From G963676095 sp963676095 (lineage in GTDB: Bacteria > Bacteroidota > Bacteroidia > Bacteroidales > Prolixibacteraceae): a stretch of DNA of 64,000 bases. Each line of letters begins with the position of its first letter. Position 1 is the first letter of the stretch. The DNA is taken from positions 1,736,001-1,800,000 of the forward strand of contig OY781040.1 of NCBI GenBank assembly GCA_963676095.1, written 5' to 3'. The notes beneath the pieces are model-generated. The model saw only the letters and a program-made list of their open reading frames with translations. It made no database searches and had not been told where the DNA came from. Both the position numbers and the translations under genes were made by a program. Of this stretch, positions 1 through 8,247 are shown piece by piece.

Positions 1-537
1 AGACAATTCATCTTTCGACTTAACTTTTGTCACACCAAAACTCGATCCTCCGGCATTCGGTTTCACAAAAACCGGAAGCCCCAAATGAGTGGTCAGTTCG
101 TCAACGTTGATGATTGCATTTTTCTTCATCAACACGGATTTTGCCATTGGAATACCAAAATTACGCAGGTAATTGCTACAGAAATACTTATTAAAAGTTA
201 ATGAAGAAGCATGCACATCACAGGAAGAATATGGAACACCCACCAGTTCGAAGTATCCCTGAAGGATACCGTCCTCCCCTGGAGTGCCGTGTATAATAAT
301 GTACGCATAGTCGAAGCAAATTTTATTTTCCCCCAGGGTAAAACTAAAATCGCCTTTATCGACATCTGCAATTTTCTCTCCCTCCGACATGACTTTCCAG
401 TCTTTTCCTTTCAACTCGACCATCCATGGTTGAAATAACTCCTGGTCTATCGAGTGGTAAACATTTTTTCCACTTTGCACAGAAACGACATATTCAGAAG
501 AGTCGCCTCCATAGACAACAGCAATATTTTTCTTCAT
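1..537 (-). CDS. ddl: D-alanine--D-alanine ligase, C-terminal part cut by window edge
   Basis: I translated 179 codons on the minus strand from the ATG at 537 to the window edge. The product starts MKKNIAVVYGGDSSEY and contains the segment HGTPGEDGILQGYFELVGVPY and later FVKPNAGGSSFGV, which are the N-terminal substrate-binding and ATP-grasp entry motifs of Ddl. The enzyme joins two D-alanines with ATP in the cytoplasm to make the dipeptide for peptidoglycan precursors. It lies 53 bases downstream of rluD on the same strand and probably forms an operon with rluD and the PASTA-domain gene, a common Bacteroidota arrangement. Only about the first half of the roughly 330-residue protein is present, so the C-terminal catalytic residues cannot be checked. 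Confidence 0.95.
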   Translation of the reverse strand, partial: MKKNIAVVYGGDSSEYVVSVQSGKNVYHSIDQELFQPWMVELKGKDWKVMSEGEKIADVDKGDFSFTLGENKICFDYAYIIIHGTPGEDGILQGYFELVGVPYSSCDVHASSLTFNKYFCSNYLRNFGIPMAKSVLMKKNAIINVDELTTHLGLPVFVKPNAGGSSFGVTKVKSKDELS

Positions 538-590
538 GTATTTATTTATTAACATCGTCAACAACAAATAGTTGTAACCATTTATACTGA

Positions 591-1643
591 TTACTTCCCA
601 TCTTCCATATTCCGGTTTGAAATGTATTGCCGCCACTTTTCGATCACCTCGGCCATATCCGAAGGAAGTTCCGAATCGAACATCATCTCTTCCCCTGTAA
701 CAGGATGTGTAAATCCAAGTATTTTAGCATGTAATGCCTGCCGGGGAAGGATCCGGAAACAGTTCTGCACGAACTGACGGTATTTTGAGAAAGTAGTACC
801 CCAAAGGACCTGGTCACCACCATAAGTATCATCATTAAAAAGAGGATGACCGATATGGCGCATGTGTACCCTGATCTGGTGGGTCCTGCCTGTCTCCAGT
901 CTGCATTCAACAAGACTGACATATCCAAGTTCTTCCAATACTTTATAATGGGTTACAGCATGTTTTCCCAGGTCTTCGTCTTCATAAACCGTAAAGATCT
1001 GACGATTTTTCTGACTTCTTCCAATATTGCCGACAATGGTACCTTCAGGTTCCTTCAACCGCCCCCAGACCAAGGCAACATATTTCCGTTTGGTGGTCTT
1101 CTCGTAAAACTGGAGGGATAACCTGTTTTTTGCCTGTTCTGTTTTTGCAACAACCAGCAATCCGGATGTATTTTTATCAATCCGGTGCACAAGCCCGGGA
1201 CGGGGATCATCACTGTTATACAGGGGCAAATCTTTAAAATGCCATGCAAGACCATTCACGAGCGTACCCGTATAATTACCATGCCCAGGATGGACAACCA
1301 GCCCGGCAGGTTTATTGATCACAAGCAACTGGTCGTCTTCATAAACAATATTCAAAGGAATTTCCTCCGGGATAATCTGCAATTCCCTCCTTGGAAAATC
1401 CATCACCACAGAAACTTCATCACCTGGTTTTACCTTATAGTTCGGCTTTACAGAAATGCCGTTCACCAGGATACAACCTCCGTCTGCCGCAGCCTGTATC
1501 CTGCTCCTGGATGCATTATCGAGCCTGTTTACAAGGTACTTATCGATTCTTAGTTGCGATTGCCCCTGATCAACAGTCAGTCTGTAATGCTCATACAGGC
1601 CACTATCGTCCTGATCATCAAAAATATCGTTTTCTTCGGTCAT
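591..1643 (-). CDS. rluD: RluA/RluD-family 23S rRNA pseudouridine synthase
   Basis: The 350-residue product has an N-terminal S4 RNA-binding domain (about residues 30-80, beginning LRIDKYLVNRL) followed by the pseudouridine synthase domain. The catalytic aspartate lies in RPGLVHRIDKNTSGLL, at about D156, and the family motif GRTHQIRVH is present. Such enzymes isomerise uridines of large-subunit rRNA (positions 1911/1915/1917 for RluD itself). The start ATG overlaps the stop of the upstream PASTA gene as ATGA, which supports coupled translation and fixes this start. RluD is the best family match, but RluC-like specificity cannot be excluded from sequence. Confidence 0.93.
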   Translation of the reverse strand: MTEENDIFDDQDDSGLYEHYRLTVDQGQSQLRIDKYLVNRLDNASRSRIQAAADGGCILVNGISVKPNYKVKPGDEVSVVMDFPRRELQIIPEEIPLNIVYEDDQLLVINKPAGLVVHPGHGNYTGTLVNGLAWHFKDLPLYNSDDPRPGLVHRIDKNTSGLLVVAKTEQAKNRLSLQFYEKTTKRKYVALVWGRLKEPEGTIVGNIGRSQKNRQIFTVYEDEDLGKHAVTHYKVLEELGYVSLVECRLETGRTHQIRVHMRHIGHPLFNDDTYGGDQVLWGTTFSKYRQFVQNCFRILPRQALHAKILGFTHPVTGEEMMFDSELPSDMAEVIEKWRQYISNRNMEDGK

Positions 1644-2506
1644 TCATTTAAATTCTTAGCCGGATCTGATACTCCGGCACCCGTTTCAATACTGTTACCT
1701 GTTCCTGTTCCCGGATCAATCCCATTATTCAATTTTCCCTCGTCAACAGTCATCCATAAATCGATCGACGTTCCCTGGTCGACTTCTTCAGACGATACGT
1801 CCGGATGTTGCTGCCAAACCCTGGCATTCAGAGAATCGCCCAGGCTTTGAACAGATTCATCGTAAATTACTGACCCCATCGTAAGGACAAGGGACGCAAT
1901 TTCATTCTCAGCCTGATCCAGGGTAACCCCAATGAGATTCGGAACGACTGTCTTTTCCCCGGAACCAGATTTCCCGACAAGCAGGTCAACCTCAGAACCT
2001 TTTGCAATTTTATGTCCTTCGGGGATATCTAGCCCTCCCTGTTTTTGGGCTAATACAAGGTTCGGATATTCGGAAGGGACATAAACGATTTCCCCGATAT
2101 TTAATCCAACACGCTGCATTATATTTACAGCCTGTCGTAATGAAATATCTGTCAGCTTAGGCATACCAACCTGCTCTGGTTCGATGGAACAAATTGTTAA
2201 AAACACCATTCTCCCCTCCTTCACGTGAGAACCGGCTACAGGCACCTGACCAATCACGGTACCAGGTTTCGCATCTTTTGTATAGATAGAATCGGTTATC
2301 GTAAAAGCAAGGCCTTGTTGTTCAATCAGGTTCTTAACATCTCCTATTTCCATACCAGAAAAATCAGGGACAGTAAAAGATTCCCCGTGATGCGTATAAA
2401 CGCGGATTGCATACATGGAACCCAGCAAAAGCACGAATGTGACGGCAATGGCTATCGTCAGGTTTTTTAAAAATATCCTGCTTATAAGGTAAGCTCTAAA
2501 ACTCAT
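1640..2506 (-). CDS. PASTA-domain membrane protein
   Basis: The 288-residue product has a short cytoplasmic start, one transmembrane helix (about residues 11-31, rich in I/A/V/L) and then about three PASTA repeats (roughly 38-105, 112-180 and 188-255). The repeats carry the usual phrases VPDFSGMEIGDVKNLIEQQG, MPKLTDISLRQAVNIMQRVG and VPNLIGVTLDQAENEI. PASTA domains bind peptidoglycan fragments or penicillin-binding proteins in other bacteria. There is no kinase or transpeptidase domain here, so this is a stand-alone periplasmic PASTA protein with a Gly/Thr-rich tail. It is the first gene of an operon with rluD and ddl, which fits a cell-envelope role; the precise function is unknown. Confidence 0.9.
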   Translation of the reverse strand: MSFRAYLISRIFLKNLTIAIAVTFVLLLGSMYAIRVYTHHGESFTVPDFSGMEIGDVKNLIEQQGLAFTITDSIYTKDAKPGTVIGQVPVAGSHVKEGRMVFLTICSIEPEQVGMPKLTDISLRQAVNIMQRVGLNIGEIVYVPSEYPNLVLAQKQGGLDIPEGHKIAKGSEVDLLVGKSGSGEKTVVPNLIGVTLDQAENEIASLVLTMGSVIYDESVQSLGDSLNARVWQQHPDVSSEEVDQGTSIDLWMTVDEGKLNNGIDPGTGTGNSIETGAGVSDPAKNLNE

Positions 2507-2612
2507 GATTAAGCAATTTTATTTCTATCCGGGAACAAAAATAACTTAATTTTTGTGACAAAGGGAAGGCATTTTATCTAAATTATAACAGGCAGCAAAG
2601 TGCTACATACAC

Positions 2613-2641
2613 AAAAAGGTAAAGAATCGTAATTCTTTACC
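2613..2641 (-). terminator. Rho-independent terminator of rpmH
   Basis: A perfect 10-bp stem (GGTAAAGAAT at 2618-2627 and ATTCTTTACC at 2632-2641) encloses a 4-base loop. On the minus strand it is followed by TTTTT (2617-2613). It lies 33 bases past the rpmH stop codon and ahead of the PASTA gene. Confidence 0.85.
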
Positions 2642-2673
2642 TTCCTATGCAATAACACGTATCGATTTTCCTC

Positions 2674-2832
2674 TTATGCCTTATGCTTCAATTCGTCAGA
2701 AACAGTCAGTTTTTTTCTACCTTTGGCACGACGTGCTTTCAAAACCAGACGGCCACCCGGAGTAGACATTCTTTCACGGAAACCATGTTTGTTTCTGCGT
2801 TTTCTGTTCGATGGTTGAAATGTCCTTTTCAT
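2674..2832 (-). CDS. rpmH: 50S ribosomal protein L34
   Basis: A 52-residue basic protein read on the minus strand, starting MKRTFQPSNRKRRNKHGF and continuing with RMSTPGGRLVLKARRAKGR, the universal L34 signature. Its length is typical for L34 with a short C-terminal extension (about eight residues beyond the usual end). It is a structural protein of the large ribosomal subunit. A Bacteroidota-type promoter is seen upstream (2979-3009, minus) and a strong intrinsic terminator downstream, so it is probably a monocistronic unit. In many bacteria rpmH sits near the origin together with rsmG/gidB, which also lies next to it here. Confidence 0.97.
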   Translation of the reverse strand: MKRTFQPSNRKRRNKHGFRERMSTPGGRLVLKARRAKGRKKLTVSDELKHKA

Positions 2833-2978
2833 TTGTATTTAATTTATTTTTTTATTTTCAATAATATACCCGTCCCGAAACCAATTTCACAAAAAGGAAT
2901 GTCAATTCCATATATTTGACAGCAATCACCCGTTGCGAATTGGAACAGGATCTGAAGCCTCTCTCTCAATTCGGACTG

Positions 2979-3009
2979 CAAAAATAAACCTTTTTTAATT
3001 CCTTCCAAA
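2979..3009 (-). promoter_or_regulatory. Promoter of rpmH (Bacteroidota -33/-7 type)
   Basis: On the minus strand TTTG (3009-3006), a 19-base spacer and TATTTTTG (2986-2979) match the Bacteroidota consensus TTTG-N19-TAnnTTTG exactly. It lies about 150 bases upstream of the rpmH start. Confidence 0.65.
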
Positions 3010-3020
3010 ATATATTTTGT

Positions 3021-3641
3021 TCAAATTTTTAAATGAATGACCTTTTTGGTTTCAAAAAATTCTTCATCAAAAAAATCCCGTAACCCATAAATAACGCAAT
3101 TTTCTCCGAAAGGAGCCACCTCTGCTTCAAAGTCACCACCTTTCAGATATAAGATACCGTTAGACAACTCATTGTGTTGCACCCTGCTAACTTTATCTCG
3201 TACAAGTTTTACGAAATCAGGAAATGCAGTTACTGCACGGCTCACAACAAAATCGAACCGACCGGTCAATTCCTCGGCCCTTCGTTGCATCGGAATCACA
3301 TTTTTCAAGTCAAGGCTCCCGACGATTCCTTCCACTACTTTTATTTTTTTCGCAATCGAATCGACCAGCAAAAATTCAGAATCGGGGAACAGGATTGCAA
3401 GGGGAATTCCCGGGAAGCCGCCACCTGTCCCTACATCCAGAATCCTTGTCCCCGGACGGAAACGGATAATCTTGGCTATTCCCAAAGAATGAAGGACATG
3501 CCGTTCATAAAGATGATCGATGTCTTTACGTGAAATTACGTTAATCTTTTCGTTCCAATCGCGATAAAGCTGTCCCAATGCACCCAATTGTTGCATTCTC
3601 AAAGGATCGAGTCCCGGAAAATATTTTCTGATGATATCCAT
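3021..3641 (-). CDS. rsmG: 16S rRNA (guanine-527-N7)-methyltransferase RsmG
   Basis: The 206-residue product has the normal RsmG length. It shows NVISRKDIDHLYERHVLHSLGIAK (residues 34-57) followed by the SAM-binding glycine motif ILDVGTGGGFPGIPLAI (67-83), then VVSRAVTAFPDF, all diagnostic of RsmG (GidB). It methylates G527 of 16S rRNA using S-adenosylmethionine; loss is known to give low-level streptomycin resistance in other bacteria. It stands alone on the minus strand, about 190 bases upstream of rpmH. Confidence 0.95.
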   Translation of the reverse strand: MDIIRKYFPGLDPLRMQQLGALGQLYRDWNEKINVISRKDIDHLYERHVLHSLGIAKIIRFRPGTRILDVGTGGGFPGIPLAILFPDSEFLLVDSIAKKIKVVEGIVGSLDLKNVIPMQRRAEELTGRFDFVVSRAVTAFPDFVKLVRDKVSRVQHNELSNGILYLKGGDFEAEVAPFGENCVIYGLRDFFDEEFFETKKVIHLKI

Positions 3642-3773
3642 AATTTTAAATGACTATATCCCGGACGAAAGTAAAAAAGAATAAGATAACAACAAACATG
3701 AGGATTACTGCTCAACCTATTCAATCAGGGAACAGAAAAACACAGAATTTCCAACGACTCATGATTTTAGAAT

Positions 3774-4385
3774 TTAATCTTCCGGATCATCCATCTCTGT
3801 CGATTCGATCATTTTGAAAAGCATTTCCCTGGCCCTGAAGAGCTGGGCTTTTACCGTACCGAGGGGTAAATCAAGTTCTTTGGCTATTTCTTCATAAGAA
3901 TATTCCCGGAAATATCTCAACTCAATCAGGTTCCGGTAGCGGGGCTTCAGACGTCGCACAATACGCCTCAGCAGAATAGCTTTCTGGATGCGAATCAGTT
4001 TTTGCTCAGGATCAGGATCAATAGATTTCAATTTTACAGGAGGGTCATTTTCTGTTCCTTCCTGATTATTCTCAATGGAAATCAGCACCCCTTTTCTTTT
4101 CCTCAAAAAGTCGATGCAATTATTGGAAGCTATTTTAAACAGCCAGGTACTGAAGGCATAATTCGGGGAGTACTGCTGAAGATTTTTAAACGCTTTTCCG
4201 AAAGCTTCAATGGTCAAATCCTCAGCATCTATTTTATTATTGACCATTTTTAAAAGCATATAATAAATGGCATCCTTATATTTGCTTAATAGTCTCGCAA
4301 AAGCCTTTTCCTCACCTTGTAAAGCGGCCTCGACCAGGGCAAAATCCTCCTGAGCTTTATCTGACAAATTCGGGTTTAGATCCAT
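3774..4385 (-). CDS. ECF-type RNA polymerase sigma factor
   Basis: The 203-residue product has sigma region 2 (about residues 25-95, with DAEDLTIEAFGKAFKNLQQY and FSTWLFKIASNNCIDFLRKR). Region 4 follows (about 135-190, with RYRNLIELRYFREYSYEEIA and LPLGTVKAQLFRAREML as the helix-turn-helix). Regions 1.1 and 3 are missing, as expected for a group IV sigma factor. The start overlaps the end of the upstream glycosyltransferase gene by 10 bases, so the two are cotranscribed. No anti-sigma factor gene is adjacent; the acidic C-terminus ends in DDPED. Its regulon cannot be inferred. Confidence 0.92.
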   Translation of the reverse strand: MDLNPNLSDKAQEDFALVEAALQGEEKAFARLLSKYKDAIYYMLLKMVNNKIDAEDLTIEAFGKAFKNLQQYSPNYAFSTWLFKIASNNCIDFLRKRKGVLISIENNQEGTENDPPVKLKSIDPDPEQKLIRIQKAILLRRIVRRLKPRYRNLIELRYFREYSYEEIAKELDLPLGTVKAQLFRAREMLFKMIESTEMDDPED

Positions 4386-5509
4386 TTACTCCGTTGCATA
4401 TGAATATAAATTAATGCCCCCTGGCAAAACGTGATAAAAGGTTTAACCACCAGGTACATTAACGAAGATAAAAAGATTTTCTTTTCATTCAAATGATTCT
4501 GCAGACTTTTAATAATAAAAACCTGAATAAAAAAGACCACCCAAACAGGAATAATATAATAATACCATCTTGGGAAATCGAGAACCAACAGCCCTGTAGT
4601 ACCGCTAATCGCGATGAATACAGACAAATGTTCAATTTTTATTATTAATTTTTTCCACCATGACAGGTCTTTCTTCAGTAAAATCCTTTTCCGGATCACC
4701 TCTTTATAATCAGCCTTTGTTAATGCGACCTTTTCCCTGAGGTTGGTTCCACAATTTAAAGACACCGAAATAGTTGGCTTTTTTATATGATTAAATAAGA
4801 GTTCCATGTTTGCAAAGTGGTAATTCAGTTTTCTTCGAAACCCGGTTGAATCAAAATAAAGCTCCCGTGGAAACAAGACATTAATTTCCTGGAAAAATAC
4901 AGGAACACCAGATAAGGAATACGCAGCAGATTGCATAAATGAAAAAAACTGTTCAATACGGCATAACTTATTATACCGTCCTTTTTGTGGAAGAAAATTG
5001 ACATAATTCAAATTCAAGGAAGGTTTTTCTGTGATCTGCACATTAATTTGCTGTAAAAAATCAGGAGGTATTTCATCTGTCTCCGGGCTGACAAACAATA
5101 CCCACTCGTGGGATGCTGCCTTCAACGCCAGATTGACAGACAATTTTTCAGAATAGCGGGTTTCCTGGTTCAGAGAACTGATCTTCAGACGCGGATATTT
5201 TTCAGCAAGAGCCCCCAGAATAACAGATGTCGCATCTTCAGAAAAATCATCCACCACCACCACCTCAAAATCAGAGAAATCCTGATTCAAAAGTTGTAGC
5301 AACACTTTTTTAATCCGGTCCTGTTCATTCCTGATACTTAAAAGAAGACTCAATGCCCGGGGAGTGCGGGTCTCTTCTTTTTTATTCTTCAACAACACCA
5401 ACCGGAAATAAAATTTAAACTGGAAAAACAGGATTATAACAATACCGGTCCCCAACAGGATATAACTCCCTGATAAGAAAAATGCGCGATTAAACAAATC
5501 TGAGGCCAT
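4376..5509 (-). CDS. Family 2 glycosyltransferase, membrane-anchored
   Basis: The product is 377 residues if the ATG at 5509 is used; a longer frame opens at 5557, but the first 16 residues do not look like a signal or helix. It has an N-terminal transmembrane helix (FFLSGSYILLGTGIVIILFF), then a GT2 core with LSLLLSIRNEQDRIKKVL and FEVVVVDDFSEDATSVI. In place of a classical DxD the motif reads FVSPETDEIPPDFLQ. Two or three helices follow near the C-terminus. GT2 enzymes transfer sugars from nucleotide donors; the substrate is unknown. It overlaps the ECF sigma gene and is transcribed before it. The start choice is uncertain. Confidence 0.85.
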   Translation of the reverse strand: MASDLFNRAFFLSGSYILLGTGIVIILFFQFKFYFRLVLLKNKKEETRTPRALSLLLSIRNEQDRIKKVLLQLLNQDFSDFEVVVVDDFSEDATSVILGALAEKYPRLKISSLNQETRYSEKLSVNLALKAASHEWVLFVSPETDEIPPDFLQQINVQITEKPSLNLNYVNFLPQKGRYNKLCRIEQFFSFMQSAAYSLSGVPVFFQEINVLFPRELYFDSTGFRRKLNYHFANMELLFNHIKKPTISVSLNCGTNLREKVALTKADYKEVIRKRILLKKDLSWWKKLIIKIEHLSVFIAISGTTGLLVLDFPRWYYYIIPVWVVFFIQVFIIKSLQNHLNEKKIFLSSLMYLVVKPFITFCQGALIYIHMQRSKWI

Positions 5510-5625
5510 GACAATAATTTGGCTACAAAAATAATAATCACCATGACTTGATATCATTTCTCTCTAAAAATTATGTCCTTCACACTTTTAATGTAAATTA
5601 ACGAATTGCGGAAAGGCTGTTTTCC

Positions 5626-5653
5626 CTTGATTGAACATTTATAACTATCTTTG
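5626..5653 (+). promoter_or_regulatory. Putative promoter of tgt
   Basis: TATCTTTG at 5646-5653 fits the Bacteroidota -7 element TAnnTTTG. A TTG at 5627-5629 lies 16 bases upstream, slightly short of the usual spacing. It precedes the tgt start by about 110 bases. Confidence 0.45.
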
Positions 5654-5763
5654 TGCCTTATCTGTTTTCAGGCACAAAGCTTCGTGTATGTGCCGTTTTT
5701 TTAATAAAAAAAACTGTGTAGCAGGCAAAAAACAGGATAAGGCCCGCTAAAAAAGATTCATGC

Positions 5764-6894
5764 ATGGATTTCTCTGTTGAACATCAATTAGTCGATTCTG
5801 AAGCCAGGGCCGGGTTAATGTCAACCGGACATGGTGTCGTTCCAACCCCTATTTTTATGCCTGTGGGAACTGCCGGGTCTGTAAAAGGAATTCATGTAAA
5901 GGATCTCAAAGAAGATATAGGAGCGCACATCATCCTGGGCAATACCTACCATCTTTATTTACGTCCGGGCACCGCAATCATTGAGGGAGCGGGAGGACTA
6001 CACCGTTTTAACGGATGGAACGGTCCTATTTTGACAGACAGTGGTGGCTATCAGGTTTTTTCACTCGGAGATATCAGGAAGCTGACAGAAGAAGGGGCCC
6101 GTTTCCAATCTCACATCGATGGTTCATACCACATGTTCACGCCGGAATCAGTTGTGGATATTCAAAGGAAGATCGGTGCCGATATCATCATGGCTTTCGA
6201 CGAATGTACCCCAGGGGATGCTCCTTACGACTATGCAAAAAAATCGTTGGCGTTGACCCAAAGCTGGCTCGAACGTTGCATGGAACAGATGCAAAAAACA
6301 CATCCCCTTTATGGTCATTCGCAATCATTGTTTCCGATTGTACAGGGAGGGGTTTATGAAGACCTGCGCACACAGGCGGCCAAACACGTTGCGAGCTTTC
6401 AGGCAGACGGCTATGCCATAGGTGGATTATCGGTAGGTGAGCCTGAGAATGTTATGTATGCCATGATCGAAGTTGTCTGCCCAATACTCCCGAAAGAAAA
6501 ACCAAGATATCTGATGGGAGTCGGAACCCCTGTCAATATTCTTGAGGCCATTGATCGCGGGGTCGATATGTTTGATTGTGTGATGCCAACCAGAAACGGA
6601 AGAAACGGCATGTTATTTACACGGGAGGGAATCATCAATATTAAAAATAAAAAATGGGCTGACGATTTTAGCCCGGTCGATCAGGAAGGTACGTCCTATG
6701 TGGACCACCAATATTGCAAAGCATTCCTGCGTCATTTAATTATCTCCAACGAAATGCTGGGAGCCCAGATCGCAAGTCAGCATAACCTTGCTTTTTATCT
6801 TTGGCTGGTCCGGGAGGCCCGGAATCAAATTCTTTGTAATAACTTTAAAAACTGGAAAGAAGAAATGACAAAAAGACTGGCATGTCGCCTCTAA
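5764..6894 (+). CDS. tgt: Queuine tRNA-ribosyltransferase without the zinc cysteines
   Basis: The 376-residue product has normal Tgt length. It contains TDSGGYQVFSL (base-recognition Asp at about residue 92), IGGLSVGEP (219-227) and the active-site stretch GVDMFDCVMPTRNGRNG (266-282). Tgt exchanges guanine-34 of tRNA-Asp, -Asn, -His and -Tyr for preQ1 in bacteria. The canonical zinc ligands form CxCxxC in this family, but here the equivalent positions in VDQEGTSYVDHQYCKAFLRHL read G, S and D (about residues 309-314), while the later ligand His in QHNLAFYL is kept. The enzyme therefore probably folds without zinc or with altered ligands. It is followed after 68 bases by an LptF/G permease gene on the same strand. 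Confidence 0.95.
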   Translation: MDFSVEHQLVDSEARAGLMSTGHGVVPTPIFMPVGTAGSVKGIHVKDLKEDIGAHIILGNTYHLYLRPGTAIIEGAGGLHRFNGWNGPILTDSGGYQVFSLGDIRKLTEEGARFQSHIDGSYHMFTPESVVDIQRKIGADIIMAFDECTPGDAPYDYAKKSLALTQSWLERCMEQMQKTHPLYGHSQSLFPIVQGGVYEDLRTQAAKHVASFQADGYAIGGLSVGEPENVMYAMIEVVCPILPKEKPRYLMGVGTPVNILEAIDRGVDMFDCVMPTRNGRNGMLFTREGIINIKNKKWADDFSPVDQEGTSYVDHQYCKAFLRHLIISNEMLGAQIASQHNLAFYLWLVREARNQILCNNFKNWKEEMTKRLACRL

Positions 6895-6962
6895 CGATAA
6901 AAAAATAAAGCCGCATTTAAAGAATTAAACGGACTAGGGTAAATTAATTAAGCTTTTTCCGA

Positions 6963-8054
6963 ATGAAGATTCCGAAATTACAGACCATCGATGTTTACAT
7001 TATAAAAAAGTTCCTGGGAACGTTCTTTTATTCAATCGCTCTCATCGTGAGCATAGCGATTGTATTTGACCTTTCTGAAAACCTGGATGAATTCATTTCA
7101 AAAGATGCTCCGGCTCATGAAATTATTTTCAGCTATTACATGAACTTCATCCCTTATTTTGCCAATTTATTCAGTTCGTTGTTCACCTTTATCGCGGTTA
7201 TTTACTTCACCTCAAAGCTGGCATACAACTCTGAAATAATTGCTATTTTAAGTAGCGGGGTTTCTTTCCACAGACTGATGAGGCCCTATATGATATCGGC
7301 TTTGGTTATTGCCCTGTTTACCTATGCAATGGGAAACTACATCATTCCTCCAGCAAACAAAAAAAGGGTTGAATTCAGAAACAAATATATCAACACCAAC
7401 AATAAAAACTCAGAACAAAATATTCACAGGCAGTTAACCCCCGGTACCTATATCTACATGAAAAGCTACAACACATCAAACGATGTAGGATATAAATTTA
7501 CTATTGAGAAATTTGAGAAAGGCCAGCTGGTATCGAAACTCGAATCGGATTTTATCAAATGGAACCGGGAACAAAAAAAGTGGGAAATCCATAATTATAT
7601 GATCCGGCAGATCAACGGCTATACAGAAAAGATAACTACAGGAAAAGAGAAAGATACGATACTAAACATGCAACCGGAAGATTACCAGATATATAAAAAC
7701 ATTGTTGAGACGATCTCTTTACCCAAGCTAAACAAGGAAATCGAAGACATGAAACTAAGGGGAGTCAATTCGACTGATTATGAAATTGAAAAGCACAGAC
7801 GCCGCGCCTCTCCTTTTTCTTCATTTATACTGACTCTTATCGGAGCCTCTCTGGCTTCCAGAAAAGTCAAGGGAGGAATCGGGCTCCATCTTGGATTGGG
7901 GATACTGATCAGTTTTTCATACATCATGTTTATGCAGGTTTCCACGGTTTTTGCATCATCCGGCTCTGTTCCGCCATCCATTGCCGTATGGATCCCGAAT
8001 ATAATCTTTGGCTTTCTGGCCGCATTTTTATACAAAAGGGCTAGTACGCGATAA
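6963..8054 (+). CDS. LptF/LptG-family LPS export permease
   Basis: The 363-residue product belongs to the YjgP/YjgQ family. It has an N-terminal helix set (IDVYIIKKFLGTFFYSIALIVSIAIVF, then helices around residues 50-120), a periplasmic beta-jellyroll-like middle part (about 130-270) and C-terminal helices (280-360). LptF and LptG form the inner-membrane part of the LptB2FG ABC exporter that extracts lipopolysaccharide and hands it to LptC. Bacteroidota usually encode LptF and LptG at separate sites, and the gene after tgt is commonly one of them. Which of the two this is cannot be settled without alignment. Confidence 0.9.
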   Translation: MKIPKLQTIDVYIIKKFLGTFFYSIALIVSIAIVFDLSENLDEFISKDAPAHEIIFSYYMNFIPYFANLFSSLFTFIAVIYFTSKLAYNSEIIAILSSGVSFHRLMRPYMISALVIALFTYAMGNYIIPPANKKRVEFRNKYINTNNKNSEQNIHRQLTPGTYIYMKSYNTSNDVGYKFTIEKFEKGQLVSKLESDFIKWNREQKKWEIHNYMIRQINGYTEKITTGKEKDTILNMQPEDYQIYKNIVETISLPKLNKEIEDMKLRGVNSTDYEIEKHRRRASPFSSFILTLIGASLASRKVKGGIGLHLGLGILISFSYIMFMQVSTVFASSGSVPPSIAVWIPNIIFGFLAAFLYKRASTR

Positions 8055-8138
8055 AAATTTCAACCCCGGAGTAAAATTATTCAAAATCAAGCATTCAACT
8101 GAAAGTTTACACAAAAGTCAGAATGTTATAGAAAAGCA

Positions 8139-8166
8139 TTGGTTCCTTAAAAAAATTATACTTTTG
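8139..8166 (+). promoter_or_regulatory. Putative promoter of the carboxylase operon
   Basis: TTG (8139-8141), a 17-base spacer and TACTTTTG (8159-8166) resemble the Bacteroidota -33/-7 promoter. The carboxylase ATG follows about 80 bases downstream. Confidence 0.5.
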
Positions 8167-8247
8167 ACCTGCGGAAGTGCTTATCAGGGCATCTCCATAA
8201 AAAAAACATCCGGGAACCGGAAATCTTCTAATTAAAATTTATTTATT

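Noticed and set aside
211..438. Plus-strand frame of 75 codons
   Set aside because: Antisense to the ddl coding region, which translates cleanly on the minus strand.
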